A DNA stretch of 42,137 nucleotides from contig CALCOY010000010.1 of assembly GCA_937897325.1 (NCBI GenBank), positions 1 through 42,137 on the forward strand, given 5' to 3'. This document shows positions 26,162 to 33,596 of the stretch, in pieces; the stretch's first letter is position 1; every line of letters begins with the position of its first letter. Both the position numbers and the translations under genes were made by a program. The notes beneath the pieces were generated by a model. It was not told the origin of the DNA and made no database searches. It was given only the letters and a program-made list of their open reading frames with translations. Origin of the DNA: an uncultured Shimia sp. (GTDB lineage Bacteria > Pseudomonadota > Alphaproteobacteria > Rhodobacterales > Rhodobacteraceae).

Positions 26162-26195
26162 AAAAGTCGCCTGCTGCGTCAAAGCAGCGGGCGAC
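26162..26195 (-). terminator. Intrinsic terminator of the hsp20 gene
   Basis: On the minus strand a 12-bp stem with one wobble pair (plus arms 26166-26177 and 26184-26195, 6-nt loop) is followed by TTTT. It lies about 12 nt beyond the hsp20 stop and stands back-to-back with the clpP-like terminator. Confidence 0.85.
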
Positions 26196-26207
26196 AGCGA
26201 TTTTGCC

Positions 26208-26672
26208 TTAGTTAACGGATTTGGCGTTGACCACGTCGGCTTCGATGGCCTTTTGGCCCGAAATCTCGATCCGGCGGGGTTTGAGCGCTTCGGGCACTTC
26301 CCGCACGAGGTCAATGTGGAGCATACCGTCGACATGGCTTGCTGCGGTGACGGTCACGTGATCGGCCAGGTGGAACCGGCGTTCAAAGGCGCGGGTTGCG
26401 ATGCCGCGATGGAGATATTTTCTGCCCTCTTCCTCGGCCTTCTTGGCCGACACGATCAGGGCGTTTTCCCGCACTTCGACGCTGAGGTCGGCGTCGGAAA
26501 AGCCAGCGACAGCGACTGAGATGCGATAGGCATCATCGTCCGTCTTTTCGATATTGTAGGGCGGATAGGTTTGCTGATTTGTGTCTGTGGCAAGAACCCG
26601 ATCCATCAGGTCGGCCATCTGATCAAATCCAACGGTTGCGCGATAAAGCGGTGCAAGGTCAAACGTACGCAT
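26208..26672 (-). CDS. Hsp20 family small heat-shock protein (IbpA-like)
   Basis: ATP-independent chaperone that binds unfolding proteins and aggregates. The 154 residues start with the IbpA-type MRTFDLAPLYRATVGFD and contain an alpha-crystallin domain (about 40-130) with NIEKTDDDAYRI, a GIATRAFERRF segment close to the IbpA consensus and the VDGMLHIDL strand. GAGGA is 7 nt before ATG 26672; the upstream in-frame extension has no homology. A heat-shock-type promoter lies about 100 bp upstream and an intrinsic terminator follows. Confidence 0.94.
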   Translation of the reverse strand: MRTFDLAPLYRATVGFDQMADLMDRVLATDTNQQTYPPYNIEKTDDDAYRISVAVAGFSDADLSVEVRENALIVSAKKAEEEGRKYLHRGIATRAFERRFHLADHVTVTAASHVDGMLHIDLVREVPEALKPRRIEISGQKAIEADVVNAKSVN

Positions 26673-26774
26673 ATGTGTCATCCTCATATCTGAGCGATAG
26701 ATGTTGGAGCCCTCCGAGACCGGACGAGCCCGCTGTGGTTGCATCAGAACCCTCTAGAGGCGCCCTGATGCTTC

Positions 26775-26804
26775 AGATGTGGGAAGGATTTTTGCGGGTT
26801 CAAG
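26775..26804 (-). promoter_or_regulatory. Candidate RpoH (sigma-32) promoter of hsp20
   Basis: Read on the minus strand, CTTGAAC (26804-26798), a 15-nt spacer and CCACATCT (26782-26775) fit the heat-shock sigma consensus CTTGAAA–CCCCATNT with one mismatch in each box. Transcription would start near 26768, giving a leader of roughly 95 nt before the hsp20 ATG. The -35 box overlaps the stop codon region of the upstream protease gene. This is assigned by eye from the known consensus. Confidence 0.55.
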
Positions 26805-27618
26805 ACCCGTTGGCGGGCCGGACGAATTTGGCGCCAGTGCTGGATCTGCCCTGACCGACGCCGAGCCTGCGCACCTGCGCGCGGGGCTGCGTCGCGCCGA
26901 GACCGATGCGCAACTGGCGTTTGAGTTCCGCGACACGCTGCGGGAGGGCCATACCAAGTGCCACCTTTTCGCCCTTGTAATAGGTCATGCCAGAGATGAT
27001 GGACATGATGCGCCCGCGCCCGTTGAGATGCGAGAAGACAGGGGCGCCCGACGAGCCGAAGGTCACGTCGCAATCGAAAACGTATATTGCGCTTTCCTTG
27101 TCAAGAAACTGGCATTCGCGCTGCCGGGACTGCGCATTGGCGCGTCCGCGGCCGTAAGAGACCACGCTGACCGGACCGGGATCGACGGCGTCGCCGTGGA
27201 CCTGGAAGGGTGAGATTTCGTAAGGCGATATCGGCTCGGCCAGACGGAGAAGGGCGACATCGTGCTGAATGTTTTCGGGCGAGAGGTTCATGTTTGGTTT
27301 GAAGGCCGCATGGGCCGCAACAGCGGAGAAGCGGCGGGACATGGCCGCCTTTCCATTGCGCAAACCGGCATGAAAGACGATGTCGCCTGCCTCAAACGGT
27401 GTGGCGGACCCCTTGGGATAAAGACAATGCGCGGCCGTCAGCACAAGATCGGGCGCGATCAGGGTGGCCGAGCAAAAGCCGGACCGGCCAAGATCCAGCC
27501 GCCCGACCGCGCGCCAGGCATGGGCCGCATTTTCGGTGTCGAGCGTCCGCAGGCCGCTGGTCTGTGCATGTGCTGTCATCGCCATGAGCGAGAAGAGGAG
27601 AACAAGCGCGCGGATCAT
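26800..27618 (-). CDS. Exported trypsin-like serine protease (complete triad)
   Basis: A 272-residue S1-family protease with a signal peptide ending at AHA (residues 16-18). The triad is intact: His64 in TAAHC, Asp120 in QHDVALL and Ser190 in GSSGAP. Cysteine pairs C49–C65 and C169–C183 are placed for disulfides. A basic, low-complexity C-terminal tail (from about 235) is unusual. Its ATG overlaps the stop of the upstream paralog by 4 nt, so the two are made together. The natural substrate is unknown. Confidence 0.9.
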   Translation of the reverse strand: MIRALVLLFSLMAMTAHAQTSGLRTLDTENAAHAWRAVGRLDLGRSGFCSATLIAPDLVLTAAHCLYPKGSATPFEAGDIVFHAGLRNGKAAMSRRFSAVAAHAAFKPNMNLSPENIQHDVALLRLAEPISPYEISPFQVHGDAVDPGPVSVVSYGRGRANAQSRQRECQFLDKESAIYVFDCDVTFGSSGAPVFSHLNGRGRIMSIISGMTYYKGEKVALGMALPQRVAELKRQLRIGLGATQPRAQVRRLGVGQGRSSTGAKFVRPANGS

Positions 27619-28397
27619 GGTTTCACGAATTTTGCGCCGGTCTGCTTCCGGTCGGCGTTGGATTGAAAGAGCGTTCCGCGCCGGGCGGTCTGCCCGAAGG
27701 TATTACGACTTTCCAAAAGGACCTGTTGAACGACCAGGAGCGGTTCGCCAAGGGAAACGCCTGTCGCGCCTGTCTTTTCGGTTTTGGTGGAAACCAACGA
27801 CACGACCCGGTCGGATCCGTCGATCATCGCGACGGCGATGGCACCGTTAACGCCTGGATCGGTTGCACAGGTCGTCGTGATTTGGCCTTTCTCCAATGTG
27901 GTGAGCGCACAAGTTTCGGCCACGGTCGGGCTGAGTGCGGCGTCAAAGCCCACAAGCTGGATTTCCGCACCCGCGCCGGGAGCTTCGGCCGGGACCATCG
28001 GGGCGACACTCCGGCTGTCGATGGCGCGATCAAGCTCTACCAAAGCGATGTTGGCGTTGCGTGTGTCTGGATCGAAATCCGGGTGGATCACAGTGTGACG
28101 AACGCGGCGCAAAGCGCTGGCGCGTCCATTCCGCCAGCCCGCCGAAAATTCCAACGATCCGGCATCAAGACGGACGCCGGTTTCAGGGTCGAAGAGGCAA
28201 TGGGCTGATGTCATCACAACATTGGGAGAGATGAGCGCGGCGTTGCAGAAGCGGTCTGCACCGATGTCGAGACGGCCAACGGCCTGCCATCGCGCTTCGC
28301 TTTCACTGTTGCCCAAGCTCGGCAGACTATTGCTTTGCGCAAGAGCCGCCGAGGCTGTCACCCATGCAGCGAGGGCAACCAAGGTTTTCCGCCGCAA
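27615..28397 (-). CDS. Trypsin-fold pseudoprotease, paralog of the adjacent protease
   Basis: A 260-residue exported protein of the same fold and layout as its downstream neighbour (WQAVGRLDIG versus WRAVGRLDLG; both end GAKFV-x-P). His66 remains in TSAHC, but the Asp position is Asn116 (NANIALVEL) and the Ser position is Asn184 (PGVNGA instead of GSSGA), so it should be catalytically dead. The start is probably TTG 28397, which has GGAG upstream and gives a compact signal peptide; TTG 28418 is an alternative. ATGA coupling to the active protease suggests a joint role. Confidence 0.85.
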   Translation of the reverse strand: MRRKTLVALAAWVTASAALAQSNSLPSLGNSESEARWQAVGRLDIGADRFCNAALISPNVVMTSAHCLFDPETGVRLDAGSLEFSAGWRNGRASALRRVRHTVIHPDFDPDTRNANIALVELDRAIDSRSVAPMVPAEAPGAGAEIQLVGFDAALSPTVAETCALTTLEKGQITTTCATDPGVNGAIAVAMIDGSDRVVSLVSTKTEKTGATGVSLGEPLLVVQQVLLESRNTFGQTARRGTLFQSNADRKQTGAKFVKP

Positions 28398-28566
28398 ACC
28401 GAATACTCCTTCCACCAACGCAGGGAGAGTTACCGGCGAAAATCGGCAAAAATGGGGCGAAAAGATCAGCGAAAGCCTTATCCACAGGTAATTTGAGGGG
28501 CGCGATCACAAATCGAGCAAGATTTGAGCAATGCAAACCTCTGCACGGGTCTGTATGAGGACAAGC

Positions 28567-29265
28567 ATGACCTGGATGGACCGTCTTGCGCTTTTTGAAC
28601 CGCTGGAATTTGCGGCGCTGGCCTTCGTTTTGCTGTGTTGGATCTTTCTGGGTTGGCGGATCGAACACCCTGGTGCCAAGCGGCCATCGACTTCGCAAAT
28701 CATGGCGGGGTATCGGCGCGAATGGATGAAGCAGATGGTCACACGCGAACCGCGGATCTTTGACGCGCAGATCATCAGCAACCTGCGGCAGGGCACGGCG
28801 TTTTTCGCCTCGACCTCAGTGATCGCGATCGGGGGTGCCATGGCGTTGATCGGCAATGTGGAAAGCCTCACCGGGCTGGCCAACGACCTGACGCTGATGT
28901 CTGAACCCGCCTTTGTGTGGGAGGTGAAGCTGGTCATCATCATCCTGTTTCTGACCAACTCTTTTCTGAAATTCGCCTGGGCGAACCGCCTTTTTGGATA
29001 TGCGGCCGTGCTGATGGCATCGGTGCCCAACGATGTGGAGAACCCGCAGGTGTATGCGCGGGCCGAACAGGCGGCAGAGATCAACATCACGGCGGCGCGC
29101 AGTTTCAACCGGGGCCTGCGAAGCGTCTACTTTGCGCTGACCGTCATCGCCTGGTTTGCAGGGCCTATTGCGCTGATCGGAGCGACGCTGTTCACACTTG
29201 GGGTCATCTGGCGGCGGGAATTTGCCTCGCGGTCGCGCGCAATTCTGCTGAACACCCCTTTGTGA
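28567..29265 (+). CDS. DUF599 family membrane protein
   Basis: A 232-residue inner-membrane protein with four hydrophobic segments (about 12-30, 78-98, 118-138 and 190-215), matching the uncharacterised DUF599 family (WMKQMVTREPRIFDAQI region and a FFASTSVIAIGG helix). No enzymatic motif is visible and the function is unknown. ATG 28567 follows AGGA; upstream in-frame starts to 28531 are less likely. It is divergent from the protease pair and is followed 36 nt later by a small secreted protein. Confidence 0.85.
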   Translation: MTWMDRLALFEPLEFAALAFVLLCWIFLGWRIEHPGAKRPSTSQIMAGYRREWMKQMVTREPRIFDAQIISNLRQGTAFFASTSVIAIGGAMALIGNVESLTGLANDLTLMSEPAFVWEVKLVIIILFLTNSFLKFAWANRLFGYAAVLMASVPNDVENPQVYARAEQAAEINITAARSFNRGLRSVYFALTVIAWFAGPIALIGATLFTLGVIWRREFASRSRAILLNTPL

Positions 29266-29301
29266 TGATTTATGGTGACTGAGATCGAATAGGAAAATGC
29301 C

Positions 29302-29655
29302 ATGAGACACCTGTTTTTGAGCCTGCCGTTGATCCTTGGCAGTGCAGCGTTCGCCGAAGAACCGGTGATCGAGGATGTGAAGGTCACGCAAAGCGGGGAC
29401 ACGTGGCGCTTTGACGTGACGATCAGCCACCCGGATACGGGCTGGGACCATTATGCCGATGGCTGGCGTGTGCTGGACATGGAGGGTAATGAGCTTGGTA
29501 TGCGGGTGCTGCATCATCCGCATGTGGACGAACAGCCCTTCACGCGGTCGCTGAGTGGTGTGGTCATTCCCCAAGGCACGACGCAGGTCAAGGTGCAGGC
29601 GCGAGATCTGCCGGCAGGCTGGAACGAAGGCACGGTGATTGTCGATCTGCCTTAG
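29302..29655 (+). CDS. Small secreted beta-rich protein of unknown function
   Basis: A 117-residue protein with a signal peptide (cleavage near AFAEE, residues 16-20). The mature part of about 98 residues alternates short hydrophobic strands and looks like a single immunoglobulin-like or beta-sandwich domain, with a histidine group (LHHPHVDE) in the middle. There are no cysteines. I do not recognise the family. AGGA precedes the ATG. It is probably co-transcribed with the DUF599 gene. Confidence 0.75.
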   Translation: MRHLFLSLPLILGSAAFAEEPVIEDVKVTQSGDTWRFDVTISHPDTGWDHYADGWRVLDMEGNELGMRVLHHPHVDEQPFTRSLSGVVIPQGTTQVKVQARDLPAGWNEGTVIVDLP

Positions 29656-29730
29656 CGCTGCGGCCGGAAAATCTGCAATCCGGGTTTCACGCAGGTCAAA
29701 ATATCGGTTGCCCATCTTTCGGCTGAAGCC

Positions 29731-30201
29731 CTAGGCGCGGTGATAGGGGCTGCCCGCGAGGATGGAAGCGGCGCGGTAAAGCTGTTCGGTCAGCATGACG
29801 CGGACCAACATGTGCGGCCAGACCATCTTGCCGAACGACAGAAGATGATCTGCCTCGTCCCGCAGATCATGGGCCAGACCATCGGCCCCGCCGATTATGA
29901 AGGTAAGATCGCTTGTGCCATTGTCGCGCCATCTGGCCAGACGGGCCGCGAAATTCACGGAGGTTTCTGAGGTGCCGCGTTCATCGAGGCAGCAGAGGGT
30001 CGCTCCAGACGGCATAGCCTTGCGCAGCAATTGCGCCTCAGCCGTCTTACCGCCGTTCTTGCGATCTTCCACCTCGACCGATTTGAGCGGGCCAAGACCC
30101 AGGCCGCGACCTGTGCGGTTGAACCGGACGGTGTAGTCGGTGACAAGATCCGCTTCGTGCCCGCCGCGCAAGCGACCGACCGCACAGATGTGGACGCGCA
30201 T
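29731..30201 (-). CDS. rlmH: 23S rRNA (pseudouridine1915-N3)-methyltransferase RlmH
   Basis: SPOUT-class methyltransferase that modifies pseudouridine 1915 in helix 69 of 23S rRNA in the assembled ribosome. The 156 residues include the characteristic CLDERG motif, FIIGGADG (SAM-binding trefoil knot) and the C-terminal LTEQLYRAASILAGSPYHR. It lies 8 nt after rsfS, the usual bacterial arrangement, so both are one operon concerned with the ribosome. Confidence 0.97.
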   Translation of the reverse strand: MRVHICAVGRLRGGHEADLVTDYTVRFNRTGRGLGLGPLKSVEVEDRKNGGKTAEAQLLRKAMPSGATLCCLDERGTSETSVNFAARLARWRDNGTSDLTFIIGGADGLAHDLRDEADHLLSFGKMVWPHMLVRVMLTEQLYRAASILAGSPYHRA

Positions 30202-30209
30202 GGCCTAGA

Positions 30210-30575
30210 TCAGTTGGAGGCGGCAGAGCCACCCGCAGGAAGCCACATCTTTTCCAGCTGATAAAATTCGCGCACTTCGGGCCGGAAGACATGGACGATC
30301 ACGTCGCCTGTGTCGATCAGAACCCAATCGCCCGCATCCTTGCCCTCAACCCGCGCTGTTCTGCCGAATTCGGTCTTCAGCCGTTCGACCAGCTTTTCCG
30401 AGATCGCAGCCACCTGGCGCGTGGACCGACCGGAGCAGACGACCATATAGTCGCCCATGGCGGTCTTGCCGCGCAGGTCGATTTGCACGACATCTTCGGC
30501 CTTGTCATCGGAAAGTGAGGAAAGGATAGCTGCCAACAGCGTTTCGCTTGTGGCTTCTGTTGCGCCTGTCGCCAT
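30210..30575 (-). CDS. rsfS: Ribosomal silencing factor RsfS
   Basis: Binds ribosomal protein uL14 and blocks joining of the subunits when nutrients are scarce. The 121 residues carry the family core: AEDVVQIDLRGKTAMGDYMVVCSGRSTRQV and the C-terminal DWVLIDTGDVIVHVF…REFYQLEKMW, here given only in part. ATG 30575 fits the start of homology; the frame is open to 30689 but the extra residues are unlike the family. It is the first gene of the rsfS–rlmH pair. A 478-bp gene-free leader region with strong dyads lies upstream. Confidence 0.95.
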   Translation of the reverse strand: MATGATEATSETLLAAILSSLSDDKAEDVVQIDLRGKTAMGDYMVVCSGRSTRQVAAISEKLVERLKTEFGRTARVEGKDAGDWVLIDTGDVIVHVFRPEVREFYQLEKMWLPAGGSAASN

Positions 30576-31053
30576 CAGACCCAGGCGCCCATCAGCGGCA
30601 TCCGCCGCTTCAGTATGAATGGACAGATCATCGTCCTCCTGTACATCGCGCCGATACACCCCGACGCTGGGATGTGAAAAGAATAGCAATTTGGAGGTGA
30701 CATTTCAATGAAACGCCAGCTTTTGCCCTACACAGCATCCTCTGTGATGATGTTTTCATCAGGTGCGCCCGGATACGTTCGAGTGCTGCTTACACCAGAG
30801 ATGGAAGGGTAAAGGCCGCAGGGGTAGGATTTCTGGTCGAGGCCTTTGATATGCCCGGCCAGAAAATCCCATCGCCCTGCGCGCGTTTGTGGGGGGCGGC
30901 AAGACTGGCTTTGTCGGGCTCGACCGGCCAGGCCAACCCCCACCACTTTGATCCACCATGCCATCGAAAGAGCTTGATCGGCCTTATGGCCCCTAAGGTT
31001 ATGCCCACCTTTCCCATAAGACGCGGACAAACGGCCAAGCATCTTTTTGAGAT
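30576..31053 (-). ncRNA. Gene-free region with candidate structured RNA upstream of rsfS
   Basis: No credible protein gene lies here. Several strong dyads do. Hairpin A pairs 30889-30895 with 30937-30943, 30905-30909 with 30927-30931 and 30913-30916 with 30921-30924. Hairpin B pairs 30827-30836 with 30859-30869 (one bulged base). GGCCTTT at 30841-30847, inside the loop of B, is the exact complement of AAAGGCC at 30811-30817, which would make a pseudoknot. Smaller hairpins are at 30982-30998 and 30745-30761. On the minus strand this would be a long leader of rsfS or a free small RNA. I could not match it to tmRNA, RNase P, SRP or 6S RNA. Confidence 0.4.
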
Positions 31054-32514
31054 TCAGTCTGGCTGCGGATCGGAGTGCAGGCCCGGACGACGCATCTGCA
31101 ATTCCGATCCTTCAAGCATGCGCACCTCGCGTTGCGGGAAAGGGATGCTGATCCCGTTTTCCTTAAAGGCGTCCCAGAGGGCCAGATAGACTGCCCCGCG
31201 GATGTTGGTCAGGCCTCCCGTGGGGTCATCGATCCAGAAGCGCAAGATGTAGTCGACGCTGCTGTCGCCAAAACCCACGATGTGACAGACCGGGGCGCGG
31301 TGGTTGAGGACCCTGTTCACACTTCGTGCCGCATCGACGGACAATTTGCGAACCTCGTGCGGGTCGCAATTGTATGATGTGCCGAAGAAGATATCGAGGC
31401 GCACGAAACGATTGCTGTGGGACCAGTTCACCACCTGTCCGGTGATCAGGTCTTCGTTCGGGATCAGATATTCCTTGCCATCCCGTGTCACGACCGAGGC
31501 ATAGCGGGCGCCAAGCGTCTGGATCCAGCCGAAGGTTTCGCCAAGGCTGATGACGTCCCCAGGCTTGATGGATTTGTCGAGCAGGATGATGACACCGGAG
31601 ACAAGGTTTGAGACGACCTTTTGCAGACCAAAGCCGAGACCGACACCGATGGCACCGGACAGCACCGCAAGCCCGGTCAGATCAATGCCGACAGCGCGGA
31701 CACCGATGAAGAAGGCGAGCGCGTAGAACAGGACCTGGATCACCTTGACGATCAAGACCCGCATGGAGGGCGAGATGTCCTCGTTCGCTTGCACGCGCGA
31801 GGATGTTGCCACGGTTATGAAGCGTGCCAGCGCGAAAAGACAGCCGATGACGACGACGCCCTGAATGACGGTCAGGAGAGAAATGCGGAAATCGCCGAGG
31901 TTGATGGCCGCAGAATCCAGCGCACTTTCGGCTTCTTCAAGAAAGCCGAGAATGTAGAGCGTGACGTAGATCCACGCGCCATAGCGCACCAGCCGGCGCA
32001 GCAGCAGTGAGCGGATGAGGCGGGTCGCGAACGCGACAAGCAGCCATGCTGTGGCCATCGTGGCGATGATGGAGACGACGTAGGATCGGGAGGGCCAGGT
32101 GACCTCTCGCATCACGAGGACGACGATCCAGATCAGAACGACAAAGAAGATCGCCCTCAGCCGTTGGTGAATGACCACCAGGATGCGCATGCGCCACTTT
32201 GGCCAGCCCTCGCGGGTGCCCATCCATTCGCGGATCCTTGGCCCGAACACCCGACGGGCCAGAAGGGCAACCACGAACACCCCCAAGGCGATACCGATCT
32301 GATAGGCCACCCAGGGACGCAGCAGGTAGAACAGGAATTGCTCGGCTTCGACCAGCAGGGATTGCCCGACTTCCAGCAAGTCTTCGACACTGGCGGCGGG
32401 CAGTTCGGTGCTGGGTGTCGCGGCAGCAGGCGGATCGGTTGGCGGGGCCGCGTCCGGTACCGGCGCATCGGGCATGCCTGCGCTGCTATCCGGTCCCTGC
32501 GTGTGGTTGGCCAT
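31054..32514 (-). CDS. MscS-family mechanosensitive channel
   Basis: A 486-residue inner-membrane channel that opens under membrane tension to release solutes on osmotic downshock. A Pro/Ala-rich hydrophilic N-terminus (about 1-50) is followed by several transmembrane helices. Then comes the MscS pore helix and beta-domain region: GVGLGFGLQKVVSNLVSG, the LDKSIKPGDVI turn and PNEDLITGQVVNWS. The extended N-terminal membrane part places it among medium-sized MscS homologues rather than minimal MscS. ATG 32514 has AGAAG upstream; the open frame reaches 32565. Confidence 0.93.
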   Translation of the reverse strand: MANHTQGPDSSAGMPDAPVPDAAPPTDPPAAATPSTELPAASVEDLLEVGQSLLVEAEQFLFYLLRPWVAYQIGIALGVFVVALLARRVFGPRIREWMGTREGWPKWRMRILVVIHQRLRAIFFVVLIWIVVLVMREVTWPSRSYVVSIIATMATAWLLVAFATRLIRSLLLRRLVRYGAWIYVTLYILGFLEEAESALDSAAINLGDFRISLLTVIQGVVVIGCLFALARFITVATSSRVQANEDISPSMRVLIVKVIQVLFYALAFFIGVRAVGIDLTGLAVLSGAIGVGLGFGLQKVVSNLVSGVIILLDKSIKPGDVISLGETFGWIQTLGARYASVVTRDGKEYLIPNEDLITGQVVNWSHSNRFVRLDIFFGTSYNCDPHEVRKLSVDAARSVNRVLNHRAPVCHIVGFGDSSVDYILRFWIDDPTGGLTNIRGAVYLALWDAFKENGISIPFPQREVRMLEGSELQMRRPGLHSDPQPD

Positions 32515-32614
32515 CTTGCTTCTCTGCTCGTGCGGACAGATCAAGCGTCGCACGATCCGGGGCAACCCGGCAAGAAAAAGAAAAAAGCGTGATCAAAGCC
32601 TTAGGCCTTTTGAC

Positions 32615-33370
32615 CTAGCGGATTTCGACGATATTCATGATCCCGTCGAGACTGCTCTGGATATCACCACTGGCTTCGGCGGTTTCTTCGGAGAGGCGGC
32701 GAATTTCCTGAGCAATCACGCCAAAACCGGCGCCCGCCTCGCCCGCGCGGTTGGCCTCGACCGAGGCGTTGAAAGCGATCAGTCGGATCATCTTGCTGAT
32801 ATCGGCCACGCGGGTCATCGCCTCTTCCGCCTTGAGCCGGGCTTCCCGGGCCGCTTCGGCCTCTTTCATCAACAGGGCGTCATGCGCACGGCGGACGGTC
32901 TCGTCGATCGCAAAGGCGGCAGGGCTGAAGTGATCGTAGCCATACCGCAAAAGACCCTTTATGTCGGCCTCGACCAGGCAGTCATCGGCGCTTTTGATCT
33001 TTGCAATCATATCCATCTGAATGCGGTCCATCTGGGTGAAGACCTTGATGGCATCGTGCCGCTTTGGATTGACTGCGCGCATCCAGAGGACGGCTTCCTC
33101 GTTCAACTGATCGGTCCGCCCGTCATCTTTCAGGAGTTCGACGTAAAGCCGGTATGTCACCGCCGCGCGTTCGGCGCCTGCGATGATCGAAAGCACGTGA
33201 TCGTGATCATTGGACAGGGCGGCCGTGAAACCGAGCATGCAAACCCGCATCGACTGGACCCGCAATTGCAGTCCAATCGAGGACATCGCCGAAAACGCCG
33301 CATCGCGCGGCGCGCCAGGTCGCATGGCCGCTGGAAAATCAGTCTCGAAGAACGGCGTGATCTGGTTCAT
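32615..33370 (-). CDS. Short soluble chemoreceptor-like signalling protein
   Basis: A 251-residue protein with no signal peptide or membrane helix. The N-terminal 170 residues are helical and unassigned. The C-terminal part has the hairpin tip of methyl-accepting chemotaxis proteins: ISKMIRLIAFNASVEANRAG followed by EAGAGFGVIAQEIRRL. The coiled coil is much shorter than in full receptors, so only the kinase-contacting tip is kept. It could modulate a cytoplasmic signalling array or have another role. A similar short protein is encoded at 39916. The ATG start has a weak ribosome binding site. Confidence 0.82.
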   Translation of the reverse strand: MNQITPFFETDFPAAMRPGAPRDAAFSAMSSIGLQLRVQSMRVCMLGFTAALSNDHDHVLSIIAGAERAAVTYRLYVELLKDDGRTDQLNEEAVLWMRAVNPKRHDAIKVFTQMDRIQMDMIAKIKSADDCLVEADIKGLLRYGYDHFSPAAFAIDETVRRAHDALLMKEAEAAREARLKAEEAMTRVADISKMIRLIAFNASVEANRAGEAGAGFGVIAQEIRRLSEETAEASGDIQSSLDGIMNIVEIR

Positions 33371-33540
33371 GAACGTTTGACTAGGTCAAACTGCTTAAGG
33401 GAACGTAATCGGAACTGCCCGGAGGGTCTTGCCCAAAACAGCTTTGCAGGGTAGGCGAATGCGATGGTGCTTCTATTCGACATAGCGGATCGCGCACGGC
33501 TTCCGGTTCGGTTCGCCCGACTTCTGACGATGCCTTAACC

Positions 33541-33562
33541 GGCAGCGCCAAAAAGGCCTGCC
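33541..33562 (+). promoter_or_regulatory. Hairpin in the leuC leader
   Basis: GGCAG-C-GCC (33541-33549), an AAAAA loop, and GGC-CTGCC (33555-33562) form an 8-bp stem with one bulge, 34 nt before the leuC ATG. There is no T run, so it is not an obvious terminator or attenuator. It may affect leuC expression or be incidental. Confidence 0.3.
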
Positions 33563-33596
33563 GAACCACTGCATTCACGTCAATAAGGAACCTCAC

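Noticed and set aside
30728-31042. 104-codon minus-strand open frame between mscS and rsfS
   Set aside because: All three minus frames are open over the same stretch, no ribosome binding site or protein-like pattern favours one, and dyads explain the low stop frequency better.
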